64,000 bases of DNA from Adiantum capillus-veneris (taxonomy: Eukaryota > Streptophyta > Polypodiopsida > Polypodiales > Pteridaceae): NCBI GenBank assembly GCA_014529385.2, contig CM043964.1, forward strand, positions 105,077,587 to 105,141,586, read 5' to 3'. Numbering within the stretch: position 1 is the stretch's first letter; each line of letters starts with the position of its first letter. This document shows, piece after piece, positions 1 through 8,905 of the stretch. Made by a program: the position numbers and the translations under genes. The notes beneath the pieces were generated by a model. That model was not told the DNA's origin. It worked only from the letters and a program-made list of their open reading frames with translations, and made no database searches.

Positions 1-328
1 GCCCTCATCTCCAAACCCCGCATCGAATTGCTGGATAAAGGCCAAGACTTTGTCCGTAGCACCGAAGGTGCCATCATAGGTAAGGAAAGAGATGCTCTTC
101 CATCCCTCTTTGAATTTCTTCAGCTTGGACGACCTCTTCCATGCGGCATAGGATTTCCTATGGCCTCTTCTTTTTGATGGTTCAAAAGTTGCACCATCAC
201 TTTCTTCAGAAGGTGAAGAATTTGAAGAAGGTGGAGAAGAGGGTGACCTCTTTCTCTCCTTTTTCTTGTCTTGATCTTTATCGTCTTCACCATAGCTTTC
301 ATAAGAGGAAGAGGATGAAGAAGATGGA
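1..328 (-). pseudogene. Ret-1 gag, downstream half (split by CACTA-1)
   Basis: Reading the minus strand from 328 gives an open gag-like frame that runs off the window at position 1. It begins with a Ser/Asp/Lys-rich stretch, then a basic linker, then the hydrophobic/aromatic part of a retrotransposon gag (WKSISFLTYDGTFG, then ATDKVLAFIQQFDAGFGDEG). Such a domain forms the particle that packages element RNA. The piece continues the gag at 7965-8499: if CACTA-1 and one copy of its GGA target duplication are removed, the reading frame passes through the junction without a shift. What is seen is the frame and the motif; the gag assignment rests on the position downstream of an LTR and primer-binding site plus motif style. 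The rest of the element lies outside the window. Confidence 0.75.
326..328. repeat. CACTA-1 target-site duplication, left copy
   Basis: GGA directly precedes the CACTACAAGAGG terminus and is repeated at 7965-7967. Three-base duplications are the norm for CACTA transposons. Confidence 0.85.
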
Positions 329-340
329 CACTACAAGAGG
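329..340 (+). repeat. CACTA-1 left terminal inverted repeat
   Basis: CACTACAAGAGG, the exact reverse complement of 7953-7964, and identical to the left terminus of CACTA-2. Confidence 0.95.
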
Positions 341-351
341 TTGTGTGCTCT

Positions 352-597
352 TGTGACGCTCTTAGCGACGGAAATACACTGGGTTTTTATAACCCCCGGC
401 GTCGCTATAACCATCGCTAAAAGCGTCGCTATCTGCGTTGCTATAGGCGTCGCTATAGGCGTCGCTATATAGCGACGCTCATAGCGACGCCTATAGCGAC
501 GCAGATAGCGACGCTCTCACAGAAGAGTATAGCGACGCATATAGCGACGCTACAGAGCCATAAATAGCGACGCTTATAGCGACGTCTGAGAGAATAT
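352..597. repeat. CACTA-1 subterminal repeat array (3' side of element)
   Basis: About 250 bp packed with GCGTCGCTAT or its complement ATAGCGACGC at roughly 13-15-bp steps, more than a dozen copies in both orientations. Copies before about 469 mostly read GCGTCGCTA and copies after it mostly TAGCGACGC, so the middle (422-515) is a large imperfect palindrome. Subterminal arrays in this family bind the TNPA-type protein and bring the ends together; that role is inferred from family knowledge. Confidence 0.85.
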
Positions 598-950
598 TTT
601 TTTGGTGGCAGGGCATTGAATGCCCTGCCACCCATCAACCATATTGTACTTGATTCACTTTTTAAAAAAAGTGCAAAGGTAAATAATAGACCCAAAATAG
701 TCACCCACAAGACGCATTGTTTGCAAAATTGACAATTGTACACATCATAGACAAACTGAATTGATTGGCAAATGTAATAATGACAATTGTACAACATCAT
801 AGGCATAAAGAATTGATTGGCAAAAGGAATTGCGGTGACAAATGTAATAATATACATGGTTCAAAAAGACGTATAAAATCCGTCTCATGATACATAAGCT
901 ATGAGAAACCCTAAACTAATGCTATCTAGCTACGGCTAAACTGACGTCGT
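598..950. other. CACTA-1 3' non-coding region
   Basis: AT-rich sequence between the subterminal array and the last exon of the minus-strand accessory gene. It contains two imperfect copies of a motif pairing GACAATTGTAC with TTGATTGGCAAA (about 730-780 and 781-835). CACTA-2 retains recognisable parts of this stretch at 53790-54060. No gene seen. Confidence 0.6.
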
Positions 951-2264
951 CTAATCAGACGTCTCATCGCGTCCAAGCGGCGTATCTGTCGGATTCTGCA
1001 AAAAAAGACAATAAGACAGTTTTCAGTAAATATAAACATATAACGACATTTATAAAACAATACAAAAAATAAAAAAGAGTAAACCCTAATACTAACCATG
1101 CCGCCGCGAGAACTGAGAATGTCCATCAGGGTGTTTAAGCCCTTCCTGCCTGCGTACTCGCGCTCGTACGGTGTGGGATCACGTCCTGTCATCGACCACT
1201 GTCAAAACATACAAAGATTTCATTATGTTAGAACTAAAAAACTCATAAACCCTAAACTATCGAACATGCATAAAGAGCAATGTGAAAAGACTTACAAAAT
1301 CGGCCTCAAATGATGCCCATCCACCGCTCCCCAAGTGGTGCGAGCTCCCTGCCTCTACTCGCGCTCTGGCTGCATCCTTTTGTTGCTTCCACTTGTCGGG
1401 ATTCTCGCGCGCTGCTTTCTTCGCATTCTTCCAATCTTCTTTGGCCAGCCAATCTGGCCTATTCCACCCATTCTTGATTGCTTTTTGCACTTCGGAACGC
1501 TTGTGTTTGCAGTATTCGCGCATTCGAATCTTCATCAGGTCTTCATTGAAGCGCTGATCCCGTGTTGGAACAGGAAACTCATCATGAAGTATGCTGATGA
1601 CTCTGTTTTTTAAATCACTTGGTACTTCACTCCATTTGTTTAGTATATAGTGTCTAAACAGCTGAGAGCAAAGACCACGCATGCGCGAGATCACCTTCTT
1701 GCCGTCATCATCCATGATGATGCCGCCGCTGATGTCGACGGAGTAAGGCAAGCCTTCTGGCCGGTGACGCGTGAACCTGGGTGTCCCGGTAGGGGTCTCT
1801 AGCGGCGTGTCGATGGGGGTACGGACGTCAGGTGTCTCCATCGGCGTCTGGGCACCGAAGCGAGGAGTGTCGAGTGGGGTGGCTCCTGGCGGAGTAGGTA
1901 GAGGTGTGTAGCTTCTAGGAACAGTCAGCCGTGCAAAACCTGGCGTAGACGGCGATGCTGTGGCTGGTGTGGGGGTGGGCAAAGAAGGGGAGGGTAAAGA
2001 GCCTCGTCGAACACGAGGCGGTGTGCAGGCATCGGTGGCGGAATCCCCACAACAACCGCCACCGCCACCACTAGAGCGCCGGTGTCTAGACGAGTGTGAC
2101 GCTCGTCTCGTCGACGCCGAAGCTTCGGAGCGCGCCGAATGCTCCGAAAGAGAGGGAGATGCGGATGGTGTAGGAACGCGCGATGATGCGCCAGAGCGAT
2201 GACGCTCCACGTACCACTGTCTCTGCTGCGGTGACAAAGAAGAAAGAAACTCCTCATCATCCAT
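951..2264 (-). CDS. Ptta/En-Spm-type CACTA accessory protein (TNPA-like), 3 exons
   Basis: Exons on the minus strand are 2264-1296, 1198-1097 and 995-951 with GT-AG introns; they join in frame to 371 residues. The ATG at 2264 is chosen because it opens the conserved MDDEEFL start and follows an intron-like AATGCAG. The first ~200 residues are low-complexity (Ser/Arg, then a Thr/Pro-rich tract with TPLDTP/TPMETP-like repeats). Residues ~215-325 hold the conserved block: LCSQLFRHYILNKW, a long basic stretch (KIRMREYCKHKRSEVQKAI), a W-rich segment and GSGGWASF, then a GRDPTPYEREYAGR tail. This layout fits Transposase_24-type proteins found with TNP2 in CACTA elements, which bind subterminal repeats. 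No stop or shift is visible, so it may be functional. A 5' non-coding exon is possible. CACTA-2 has a broken copy at 40850-42170. Confidence 0.8.
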
Positions 2265-2536
2265 ACCTGCATTAAACACACGAATATTTAAACTTAATAT
2301 TGAATGAATAGAGTAGACAATGACGCAAAGACCATTAAATACAATGACGTAATGACGCATATAAATACAATGACGCAATGAATCGAGTGGTAGAAGAGGC
2401 AAGTCGAAAACTCAGAATTTTCAATCAAAAGATGTGAGCGCGAGTAGAAAAGAGCGTTACACACCATGGAAGCTACTTAGAGAGCTAGAGCTTTTACAGC
2501 ACGGAGCAAAATTGTTCAAATACAATATTTGTGGCT
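2265..2536. other. CACTA-1 intergenic spacer between TNP2 and accessory gene
   Basis: Short AT-rich spacer with several AATGACGCA/TGACGCAAT motifs. In En/Spm-type elements both products can come from one transcript by alternative splicing; here the two reading frames lie on the same strand 272 bp apart, which allows that but does not prove it. Confidence 0.5.
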
Positions 2537-5500
2537 TTAAGAGATCTCTCTCTCATCCTCGCATAACTCAGCATAACTTCCTATATCTATATAGAGCTCT
2601 CCGTTTAAACACATATCCTCTGTTTCATTTTGTAGCTCCTCTGCATGCACCCCATATAGAGTAGTAGCATCTTGATGCTCGTCTGGCACCACCGCAGCGG
2701 CTTCTGATTGAGCATCTTCTCTGATCTCCTCCATTGATGTCGTTGTGATTGGCACATGGTAGCCTTCATACGTCCTTGGACTACGAGGGGCTACCTCTAT
2801 GACGTACCACCAGTTTGATGTAGACTTTGTAGGATGAAATACTACCTGCCAGAGCCACATAACTTACATGAGAGCTTTCAAGCACATAACTTGTAAAAGG
2901 GGGATGTCAACTATTTATATACTTACTTGTTCACAATGCTCGGGTAGTACGAAAGTGTCTCTTAGGTCAGTCCATTTCTTAGTAGAATCCACCTCAAGAA
3001 AACCAGACTCTCCTCTACGCACAGTAGCGTTTCGACCCTCCATGATTATCTTGAACCATTGCACGTCGAACAAGTCGACAAAAAATCCTCTGTAATCGAT
3101 CCTCAAAATCTCTTGCAGCGTGCCGAAGTAAGTGAGTTCCGCCACCACGGGATCTGCATCAGAGGAACGTTGTCGACTAGACTGTTCAAATTTTGCCATG
3201 ATTCCACAATCTTGAGTAAAACGCTTTTTGTCGATTCGTTCCACCCTAAAATGTCGACCTTTACACCATGCTGCTGTGTATGACTTATACTACAACGAAC
3301 AAAGATTATGAGTGGCCGTTCAAACGTTTATAAATAAAGTCACTTGCTAGTCGTACATTGCAAACTTACCTTGGTCGCGCAACCCCGAGAGTACTCCCAC
3401 TCTTCTTCAGTCACTTCGTCACCGCATTGTTGTGCGCTTTTCAATTGGTTGTGAAACCATCTTAAGCTCATGAAGGTTGGTAGGCTCTCCAGAACCGCTG
3501 GATAGTGCATCGGTGGTCGTCTTCCCCGTCTCCACTCGATTCGTGCCCTTTGTCGCTCTTGCTTTGCATCCTCATATTGTGAAATCCACTTTTGCATCAC
3601 TGGATTGTGAAGCATGCAAAATCGGTTGATTTTAGCCTCTAGATCTTCCGTCATCTTCTTCTCAACACCGAGATTGCACATGACAATCCCAGATATGCGT
3701 TCATCATCTATGGTTCGCCATAGCGTGTCCCGGGATTTATCAAATCCGTCTAGCCACTCTCCAATGTACACTAGGGACTCTGATACCAACCAACCTTCTG
3801 CCATGCTACCCTCCGGACGTGCCTTTTGACGCACATATCCCTTAAGCGTTTTCATGAAACGCTCTAAGAAGAACATCCATCTGGAACGAACTGTGCCAGC
3901 TATTTCCACCTCATCAACTATGTGAATAAGAAGATGCACCTGAATGGTTAGCATTGTAGTAGGAAAATGTTTCTCAAACATGCACACAAGCTCCGCAGCA
4001 TTTAGTTTGGCGAATGGTATGGAGTCTACGTCGATCTCCTTTTGTGAGATCCATTGCACCAGCTTTGCAAGTTTGTAGATTGTGTTACGGATGTCGAGAG
4101 ACAAACATCCCTCAATGGCAACCGGTAAAATAAACTGTAAAGTATGTGCAGCAATGATATTAAAGTCCACATTTTATGCAATGATATTAAAGTCCACTAT
4201 GAACGTACCTGACACATTTTATGCCAATCGTGTGACTTCAAACCGGTAAGCTTTCCTTCTTTAGTAAAACACGTTCGGAGCGAGTGCATTACGCCAGTGG
4301 GGGTCCGCAAAGATCGAATGGCCTCTTTTACTTTGCGTTCTTGGGCTCCTGTGAAAATCCATGGTGCTTTAGGAAGTTTTATCGATCCATCAGACGCTGT
4401 TTGCGGCCAATATTGCTCCATACGATCCACATTTCTAAGGTCAACTCTGGCTCCCAAAGTATCTTTCTTGCCGGTCAAATGGTCCCATAGTAGATTACCC
4501 ACATTCTTGAATATGTGCATTGGATCGAGCAAGTGATTGATCACAAGTCGGGGCCAGTATGGTAACTCGTACCATAGAGATAGTCTCTTCATCCCTGGAG
4601 GCAATCCGTCATCGCACATCTCCTTCTGCTCTAACCATGCTTGTGCAGACATCCTTGGTGGCTCTCTTCCCAAAAAGCCGTCGCGTAACACATGATTCTC
4701 CGGAAGATACGCTTGATGACCTTCGTAGATTTGCTTCTTCAGTGAGGGTGCCCTACGTGCATTCAATCTAGGTCCACATGTGACACATGCTCTGTATCCG
4801 CTTGTTTGAAGCCCTGCATGTATACACATGATAATAGATCAACTATGGGGAAAAACAAGATTTACAGTGTCTGAGAGAGGAGTGTCAATAGATCACCTGA
4901 GCATTCTGTTAGCCTGGGATAGTCATGCATGGTCCACATTAGAATACCTCTGATCAAAGCATTCCGTCGTCCTGTGTGTCGGCTCATATCCACCACCTCT
5001 ATGCCAATCCACAATTGTTGTAGCTCTTCCAATAGTGGACGAAGATACACATCCATATTCCCCACTTTATATTGCCCTGGCACAATCAAGCTTAGCCATA
5101 GGTGCCCCTTCTTCGTAGTCAACCACGGGGGAATGTTGTAGTTGACGATGACAACGGGCCATACACTGTAAGATGTTGATCTTTGACCAAATGGATTTAC
5201 GCCATCCATAGCCAGGCCTAAGCGCAAATTTCGAGCTTCCCTGGCAAAATCCGACCATGTTCCATCTATATGTTTCCAGGCTGCGCAATCTGCAGGAATT
5301 CGTAGCACACCATCCGAAGATTTATTCTCCTCATGCCATGATGCTAGGGCGGCCATGGACTTACATTCGAAGAAATGCTTGATGTGAGGAAGCAAAGGAA
5401 AATGTCGCAAAACCTTTTGTGGAATTTTTGTCCCGTGGAGATCTACTCGATATCTTTCGGAATCACATTTCGGACACTTCTCCATGTCTGTGTATTCCCC

Positions 5501-6265
5501 TCTGAAAAGAATGCAGTCATTAGGACAAGCGTGGATAGAATTGTAATCCATCCCCAAGTTTCGCAAAATCTTTCTTGCTTCATCTCGGGAATCTGGCATC
5601 ACATTGTCAGCTGGTAGAATGTGCTCTTTCAGCAATCTACACAACATAAAAATATGATACAGTCGTGTAAAAATCTATCAGATCATTATACATTTAGAGT
5701 TCTATTAAAGTAAACTAATTGTAATAGATCACCTGAAAAGCGCTGTGACGCTAGTGTCACTCCATCCAAACTTTGCCTGCATGTTGAGAAGAACCAGGAG
5801 TGCTTTCAATCTAGACATACGTGCTCCATTATACAATGATGTATCGGCTTCACTTTTCATATCATCATAGATAAGCCTTTCTGAATCCATGATCGTCTCG
5901 ATCATTTCATCAATCTCGGGCTCAAACATTGCCTCGTTGGGAATGTGCTCTGCATGATCATCCCCTGAGCTGTCAGAGGCTACATCTTGTGGCCTCACAT
6001 ATGCTGCTTGACCAAAGCGCCTGCGAATACGTCTATTGGGTTGCAAGATTGCTGCTTGTTGGCCAGCGTCAGAGTCCGACGAGTTATAATTGGCAACAAC
6101 TCGATCTATAATAGATGGATCGAACTCGCCAAATTCGCGAACGTGCTACAAAGAAACACGTCTTGTCCGTCGCACAGCATGCTTGCATTGATTACAAGGA
6201 CATAAGACCCTCGTTGAGAGATAGGTGTTTCGGTTGGACGGTCCCACATCCTCGTCGCTACTCAT
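2537..6265 (-). pseudogene. TNP2-like CACTA transposase, 6 exons, one in-frame stop
   Basis: Minus-strand exons 6265-5733, 5636-4897, 4813-4209, 4134-3370, 3289-2927 and 2845-2537 all have GT-AG boundaries and join in frame to 1,105 codons including the stop. The product would cut and rejoin the element ends in the nucleus. Order of parts: N-terminal transposase-associated Cys-rich segment (CPCNQC, codons ~26-31), acidic region, TNP2 core (CPNDC and CPKC pair, WPVVIVNYNIPPW, then LLDPMHIFKNVGNLLWDHL), a middle DUF4218-like region (HLLIHIVDEVEIAG, RWMFFLERFMKTLKGY), and a DUF4216-like tail (YFGTLQEILRIDYRGFFVDLFDVQW). Length and order match full TNP2. Codon 40 is TAG (6148-6146), the only visible defect; a Gln codon there would need one C-to-T change. 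Read-through, a downstream start or a sequencing error are alternatives. Confidence 0.88.
6146..6148 (-). other. In-frame TAG at TNP2 codon 40
   Basis: The frame reads RRVSL, then TAG, then HVREFGEFDPSII. No GT-AG intron removes it. Everything downstream through five further exons stays open, so the stop looks recent. Confidence 0.8.
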
Positions 6266-6327
6266 AATGAGGATAAAAAACTTATAACCTAGACAACAAA
6301 TTTAATATTCTATTGGCATTCTTCGTC

Positions 6328-6332
<5 letters not shown>

Positions 6333-6362
<30 letters not shown>
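6333..6362. repeat. (CT)n microsatellite upstream of TNP2
   Basis: About 15 CT units. The matching place in CACTA-2 (38717-38792) is a (GA)38 tract that also marks the edge of its large internal deletion. Confidence 0.95.
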
Positions 6363-6365
<3 letters not shown>

Positions 6366-6650
6366 CTCACATTCTCTAGTCATGTCCAATCCCCGCACAC
6401 CTCGGTCTAGAGGTGCACGGAGATCAGAACCACCGGGTTATAATCTCGTCTTTATTGGTCAATACCTATATTTGTGGGTACAAGAAATCTAGACACCCAC
6501 GTCTACATGATACTGCATGTAGTGGACAAAATCCCTTTGCCTCTTCTCTAGCTGTAGCACTTCACTTCATCTTAACATCTTTTCACAGTAGATCTTTTCA
6601 CTGTTCGTCTAACTCTAAACCCTAAACCGTAAGTAATTCTTGCGTGGACT
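6363..6650. promoter_or_regulatory. CACTA-1 region 5' of TNP2, conserved in CACTA-2
   Basis: This stretch aligns clearly, in inverted orientation, with 38386-38700 of CACTA-2 (for example the GGTGCACGGAGATCAGAACCACCGG neighbourhood near 6410-6435). Conservation between two copies whose coding parts have diverged suggests a leader or promoter region. No core promoter element can be assigned with confidence. Confidence 0.5.
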
Positions 6651-7060
6651 CGATCTAACGTAAATAAGCGTAAATCTAAATAAACGTAAATCTAACTAAA
6701 AATAAAGCTAAATCTAATTTAACGTAAGTCTAATGACTAGAGGTTGTCTAGATGGTCATTGTGTCGGGGATGTAGTGACTCTTGCCGCCCTGAAGATCCA
6801 CCTTCTTCCCTATCTTCTGAAGACATTTCACCAGTACTTTTGGATCGACAGAGCCCACTATGAGTGAAGGCAGCAATACCCTATATTCCATTGAGGGCTT
6901 TCTTCACCCGCTTCATGCAGGCATCGCAGTCTATGGAGACCCGCATCTAATCTAATATAACGTAAATCTAAATCTAGCTTAAATAAACGTAAATCTAGTT
7001 AAAAATAAACCTAAATCTAATTTAATGTAAGTCTACATATAACCTAATCTTTAACGTCTT
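6640..7060. repeat. AT-rich degenerate minisatellite in CACTA-1
   Basis: Short repeats of the type CGTAAATCTAA(AT), i.e. TTAGATTTACG on the minus strand, on both sides of the captured HMA fragment. CACTA-2 carries the expanded version at 37510-38160 (TTTAGATTAAG-type repeats). They resemble decayed TTTAGGG-like repeats, but exact telomere units are not seen. Confidence 0.7.
6737..6948 (-). pseudogene. Captured fragment of a heavy-metal-associated (HMA) domain gene
   Basis: Roughly 210 bp of balanced base composition interrupt the AT-rich minisatellite. On the minus strand the first part reads RVSIDCDACMKRVKKALNGI, containing the metal-binding MxCxxC-like core of HMA domains (here CDAC). After a stop and a one-base shift near 6860 the other frame reads GSVDPKVLVKCLQKIGKKVD and LQGGKSHYIP, matching the C-terminal half of the domain (VDPxxLxxxLxKxGKKxxL). 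HMA domains bind Cu or Zn in metallochaperones and in isoprenylated plant proteins. The whole fragment is about one domain, has no start, and lies inside a transposon, so I read it as host gene sequence captured by CACTA-1. It is absent from the matching place in CACTA-2. Confidence 0.75.
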
Positions 7061-7079
7061 TTAAGATAGTTTCCTACGA

Positions 7080-7666
7080 CGTTATAACTCTCTTCTTCCT
7101 GTGTGTGTGCGCGTGTGTGGATGTGTGTGCCAATAAAAAGAGATAAATGGTATAACCTTTCTATCACCCATGCCAAGTATGATAGATTGATTATGCCATT
7201 TCTCTCTTGAATAATAGGTCTTCAGTTCAACTCCTCGTCGGCTAGATCTTTAGGTCTTTTAATTTTAATTAGTTTCCTACGACGCTCCCTTAGTTTCTCT
7301 TTCTTTCTCTCTCAATGTGTGTGCGTTTTTTTGGATCGTATGCATGTTTTCTTTCTCTTTTCCTCTCTCAATGTGTGCGTTTTTTGTTTATGCATGTTCT
7401 CTCTCTCTTTTTCTCTCTCAATGCGTGCGTTTTTTGTTTATGCATGCTCTCTCTCTCTTTTTCTCTCTCAATGTATGTGTGCATTCTTTGTTTATGTATG
7501 TGTGTGCGTTTTTGCACTCTCTCTCGCTCTCTCTCTCTCTCTCAAAAACACTATGTGTGTGTGTGTATGTGTGTGTGTGTGAGAGAGAGAGCGAGGGAGA
7601 GAGAAAGAGGGGAAGGGAACATGAGAATGAGGAGAGGGAAGGAGCATACCTGGCTCTCCTTCCTCT

Positions 7667-7702
<36 letters not shown>

Positions 7703-7703
7703 G

Positions 7704-7746
<43 letters not shown>

Positions 7747-7760
7747 GGGAGAGCGTTACC
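7080..7760. repeat. Microsatellite and ~50-bp minisatellite tract, CACTA-1 5' region
   Basis: Contains four copies of a ~50-57-bp unit (CTCTCTCAATG...GCGTTTTTTG...TATGCATG; anchors at 7312, 7369, 7419, 7469), then (TG)n near 7555-7580 and 7671-7698 and (GA)n near 7705-7743. CACTA-2 has the inverted counterpart at 37080-37500. Open frames here are low-complexity artefacts. Confidence 0.9.
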
Positions 7761-7784
7761 TGCTCTTTGCTTGAGGGCGCCGAA

Positions 7785-7950
7785 AAACTCAGATCTGAGA
7801 TCTGAGTTTTTGGGCGCGCTCGGTTATTTTTTTTACCCCAGCTGGCGTCGCTATGAGCGTCGCAAATTTCTTTGTAAATTTGCGACGCTCATAGCGACGC
7901 CGGGAATTTTTTTTTTTGAGCATCGCTGTGTGAGCGTCGCTAATGTGAAG
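7785..7950. repeat. CACTA-1 subterminal region (5' side of element)
   Basis: Holds inverted copies of GCGTCGCTATGAGCGTCGC and GCGACGCTCATAGCGACGC flanking AAATTTCTTTGTAAATTT (about 7846-7902), plus a short palindrome around CTCAGATCTGAGATCTGAG near 7788-7806. Counterpart in CACTA-2: 36910-37075. Confidence 0.8.
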
Positions 7951-7952
7951 AG

Positions 7953-7964
7953 CCTCTTGTAGTG
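7953..7964 (-). repeat. CACTA-1 right terminal inverted repeat
   Basis: CCTCTTGTAGTG, exact complement of the left terminus; followed by the GGA duplication at 7965-7967. Confidence 0.95.
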
Positions 7965-8499
7965 GGAGAAGAGGGTGTCCTCTTTCTCGCCTTTTTCTTC
8001 TCTTGCTTTTTATCATCCCTCTTTGAATTGTGGTGAGGAGAAGAATACGATTGTCTTCTCTGCTTTGGTGGTGATGGAGAGCGTTTAGCCCGTCGTCTTC
8101 GTGGAGCCATCTCCGCCGAGGTGGCGGGAGACTCGCTTCTTTCTCGTTCCTTCGGTGGAGGCTCTTGAGTTCTCCTTTGGGAAGGAGATGCATCATCAAG
8201 AGGTAAATTCTTGAGCCCTTCATAAGGATTCTCTTCTTCTGCCCGAATCGGAGAGAGACCTCTTTTGGTAGTCTCACAAGGAGGCTTCCTAGGTGTTCTC
8301 TCATCATGGTGAATAGCTTGAAGAATCCGCGAGCACAGAGTTGCCGTTGCACTTCACTTTGGAGAGATGGATTGCCCATGGCTTGTTGAAGCCTAGAAAC
8401 AAAATAGTTAACAAGCATTGAAGCATCATTAGTAGCTTGCTCATAAGCAAAATCAAAGTTATCAACATTAATTTCACTCTCTTTACTATTGTCAGCCAT
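7965..8499 (-). pseudogene. Ret-1 gag, upstream half
   Basis: The ATG at 8499 opens MADNSKESEINVDNFDFAYE and continues as an ordinary gag N-terminus to about codon 57 (LQQAMGNPSLQSEVQRQLCA). A shift of reading frame near 8325-8330 then moves the sensible frame to one reading RILQAIHHDERTPRKPP, followed by a Ser/Pro/Arg/Lys-rich section (RRRRAKRSPSPPKQRRQSYS) that stays open to the CACTA-1 insertion site and on into 328-1. The gene lies about 400 bp downstream of the primer-binding site, as expected for gag. Two separate lesions (frame shift and transposon) make it non-functional. Assignment to copia or gypsy is open because pol is outside the window. Confidence 0.7.
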
Positions 8500-8892
8500 T
8501 CTAACAACTTTTAGATGTAAACGTTTTAGGTATACTTTGGCACTTCAAGCCCTAGTTGCTACTCCTCTTTACCCCTTTAGAAAAAGCACTCAAGCTACTG
8601 TACCCGCCGCTCGAATACCATTAATTGCAAGGAAAAGAAGAGAGGGTCTTTCGACACCAAAATAGCACCGGCTCCTGTCAAGCTTCTAATAGCTCAATAG
8701 TGGTTAAGCCCCGTAGGACTCCACTATTAAGACCATAGCTCTCGACGGTGATGCCCCGTTAATTGCACAAAGGCAGGCGCACTGCAAGGCTGAAAAATCC
8801 CTATTCTACTTACTCACAGGCAATTAATAATACCAACCATTTGTAGCTAGCTTGAGGACCTCCTTTCTTGAGCAAGAAAACAGAAACCTTGA
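8500..8892 (-). other. Ret-1 5' leader
   Basis: Untranslated sequence between the primer-binding site and the gag ATG on the minus strand. No ORF or clear packaging signal is recognised. Confidence 0.55.
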
Positions 8893-8904
8893 GCTCTGAT
8901 ACCA
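8893..8904 (-). promoter_or_regulatory. Ret-1 primer-binding site (initiator tRNA-Met)
   Basis: The minus strand reads TGGTATCAGAGC one base after the LTR end. This is the standard 12-nt complement of plant initiator tRNA-Met and fixes the element's orientation. Confidence 0.92.
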
Positions 8905-8905
8905 A

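Larger units (their letters stand above)
329..7964 (-). mobile_element. CACTA-1, complete CACTA (En/Spm-type) DNA transposon, 7.6 kb
   Basis: The element starts CACTACAAGAGG and ends CCTCTTGTAGTG, a perfect 12-bp terminal inverted repeat, and is flanked by GGA on both sides. Both ends carry subterminal arrays of AGCGACGC-type repeats, the usual binding sites of the CACTA accessory protein. Genes run on the minus strand: promoter/leader region near 6270-7800, TNP2 transposase 6265-2537, Ptta/En-Spm-type gene 2264-951. The element sits in the gag of Ret-1, so it is younger than that retrotransposon. Perfect ends, a perfect duplication and a single stop in TNP2 suggest a fairly recent insertion. 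CACTA-2 at 36891-54304 is a relative in the opposite orientation. Confidence 0.95.

Noticed and set aside
465-857. 130-aa minus-strand ORF
   Set aside because: Its C-terminal SVAICVAI repeats are the subterminal AGCGACGC array; non-coding end of CACTA-1.
7315-7746. Open frames of 87-143 aa in three frames
   Set aside because: All are translations of (CT)n, (TG)n and (GA)n repeats; the overlapping frames and Cys/Val or Ser/Leu monotony show that there is no gene.
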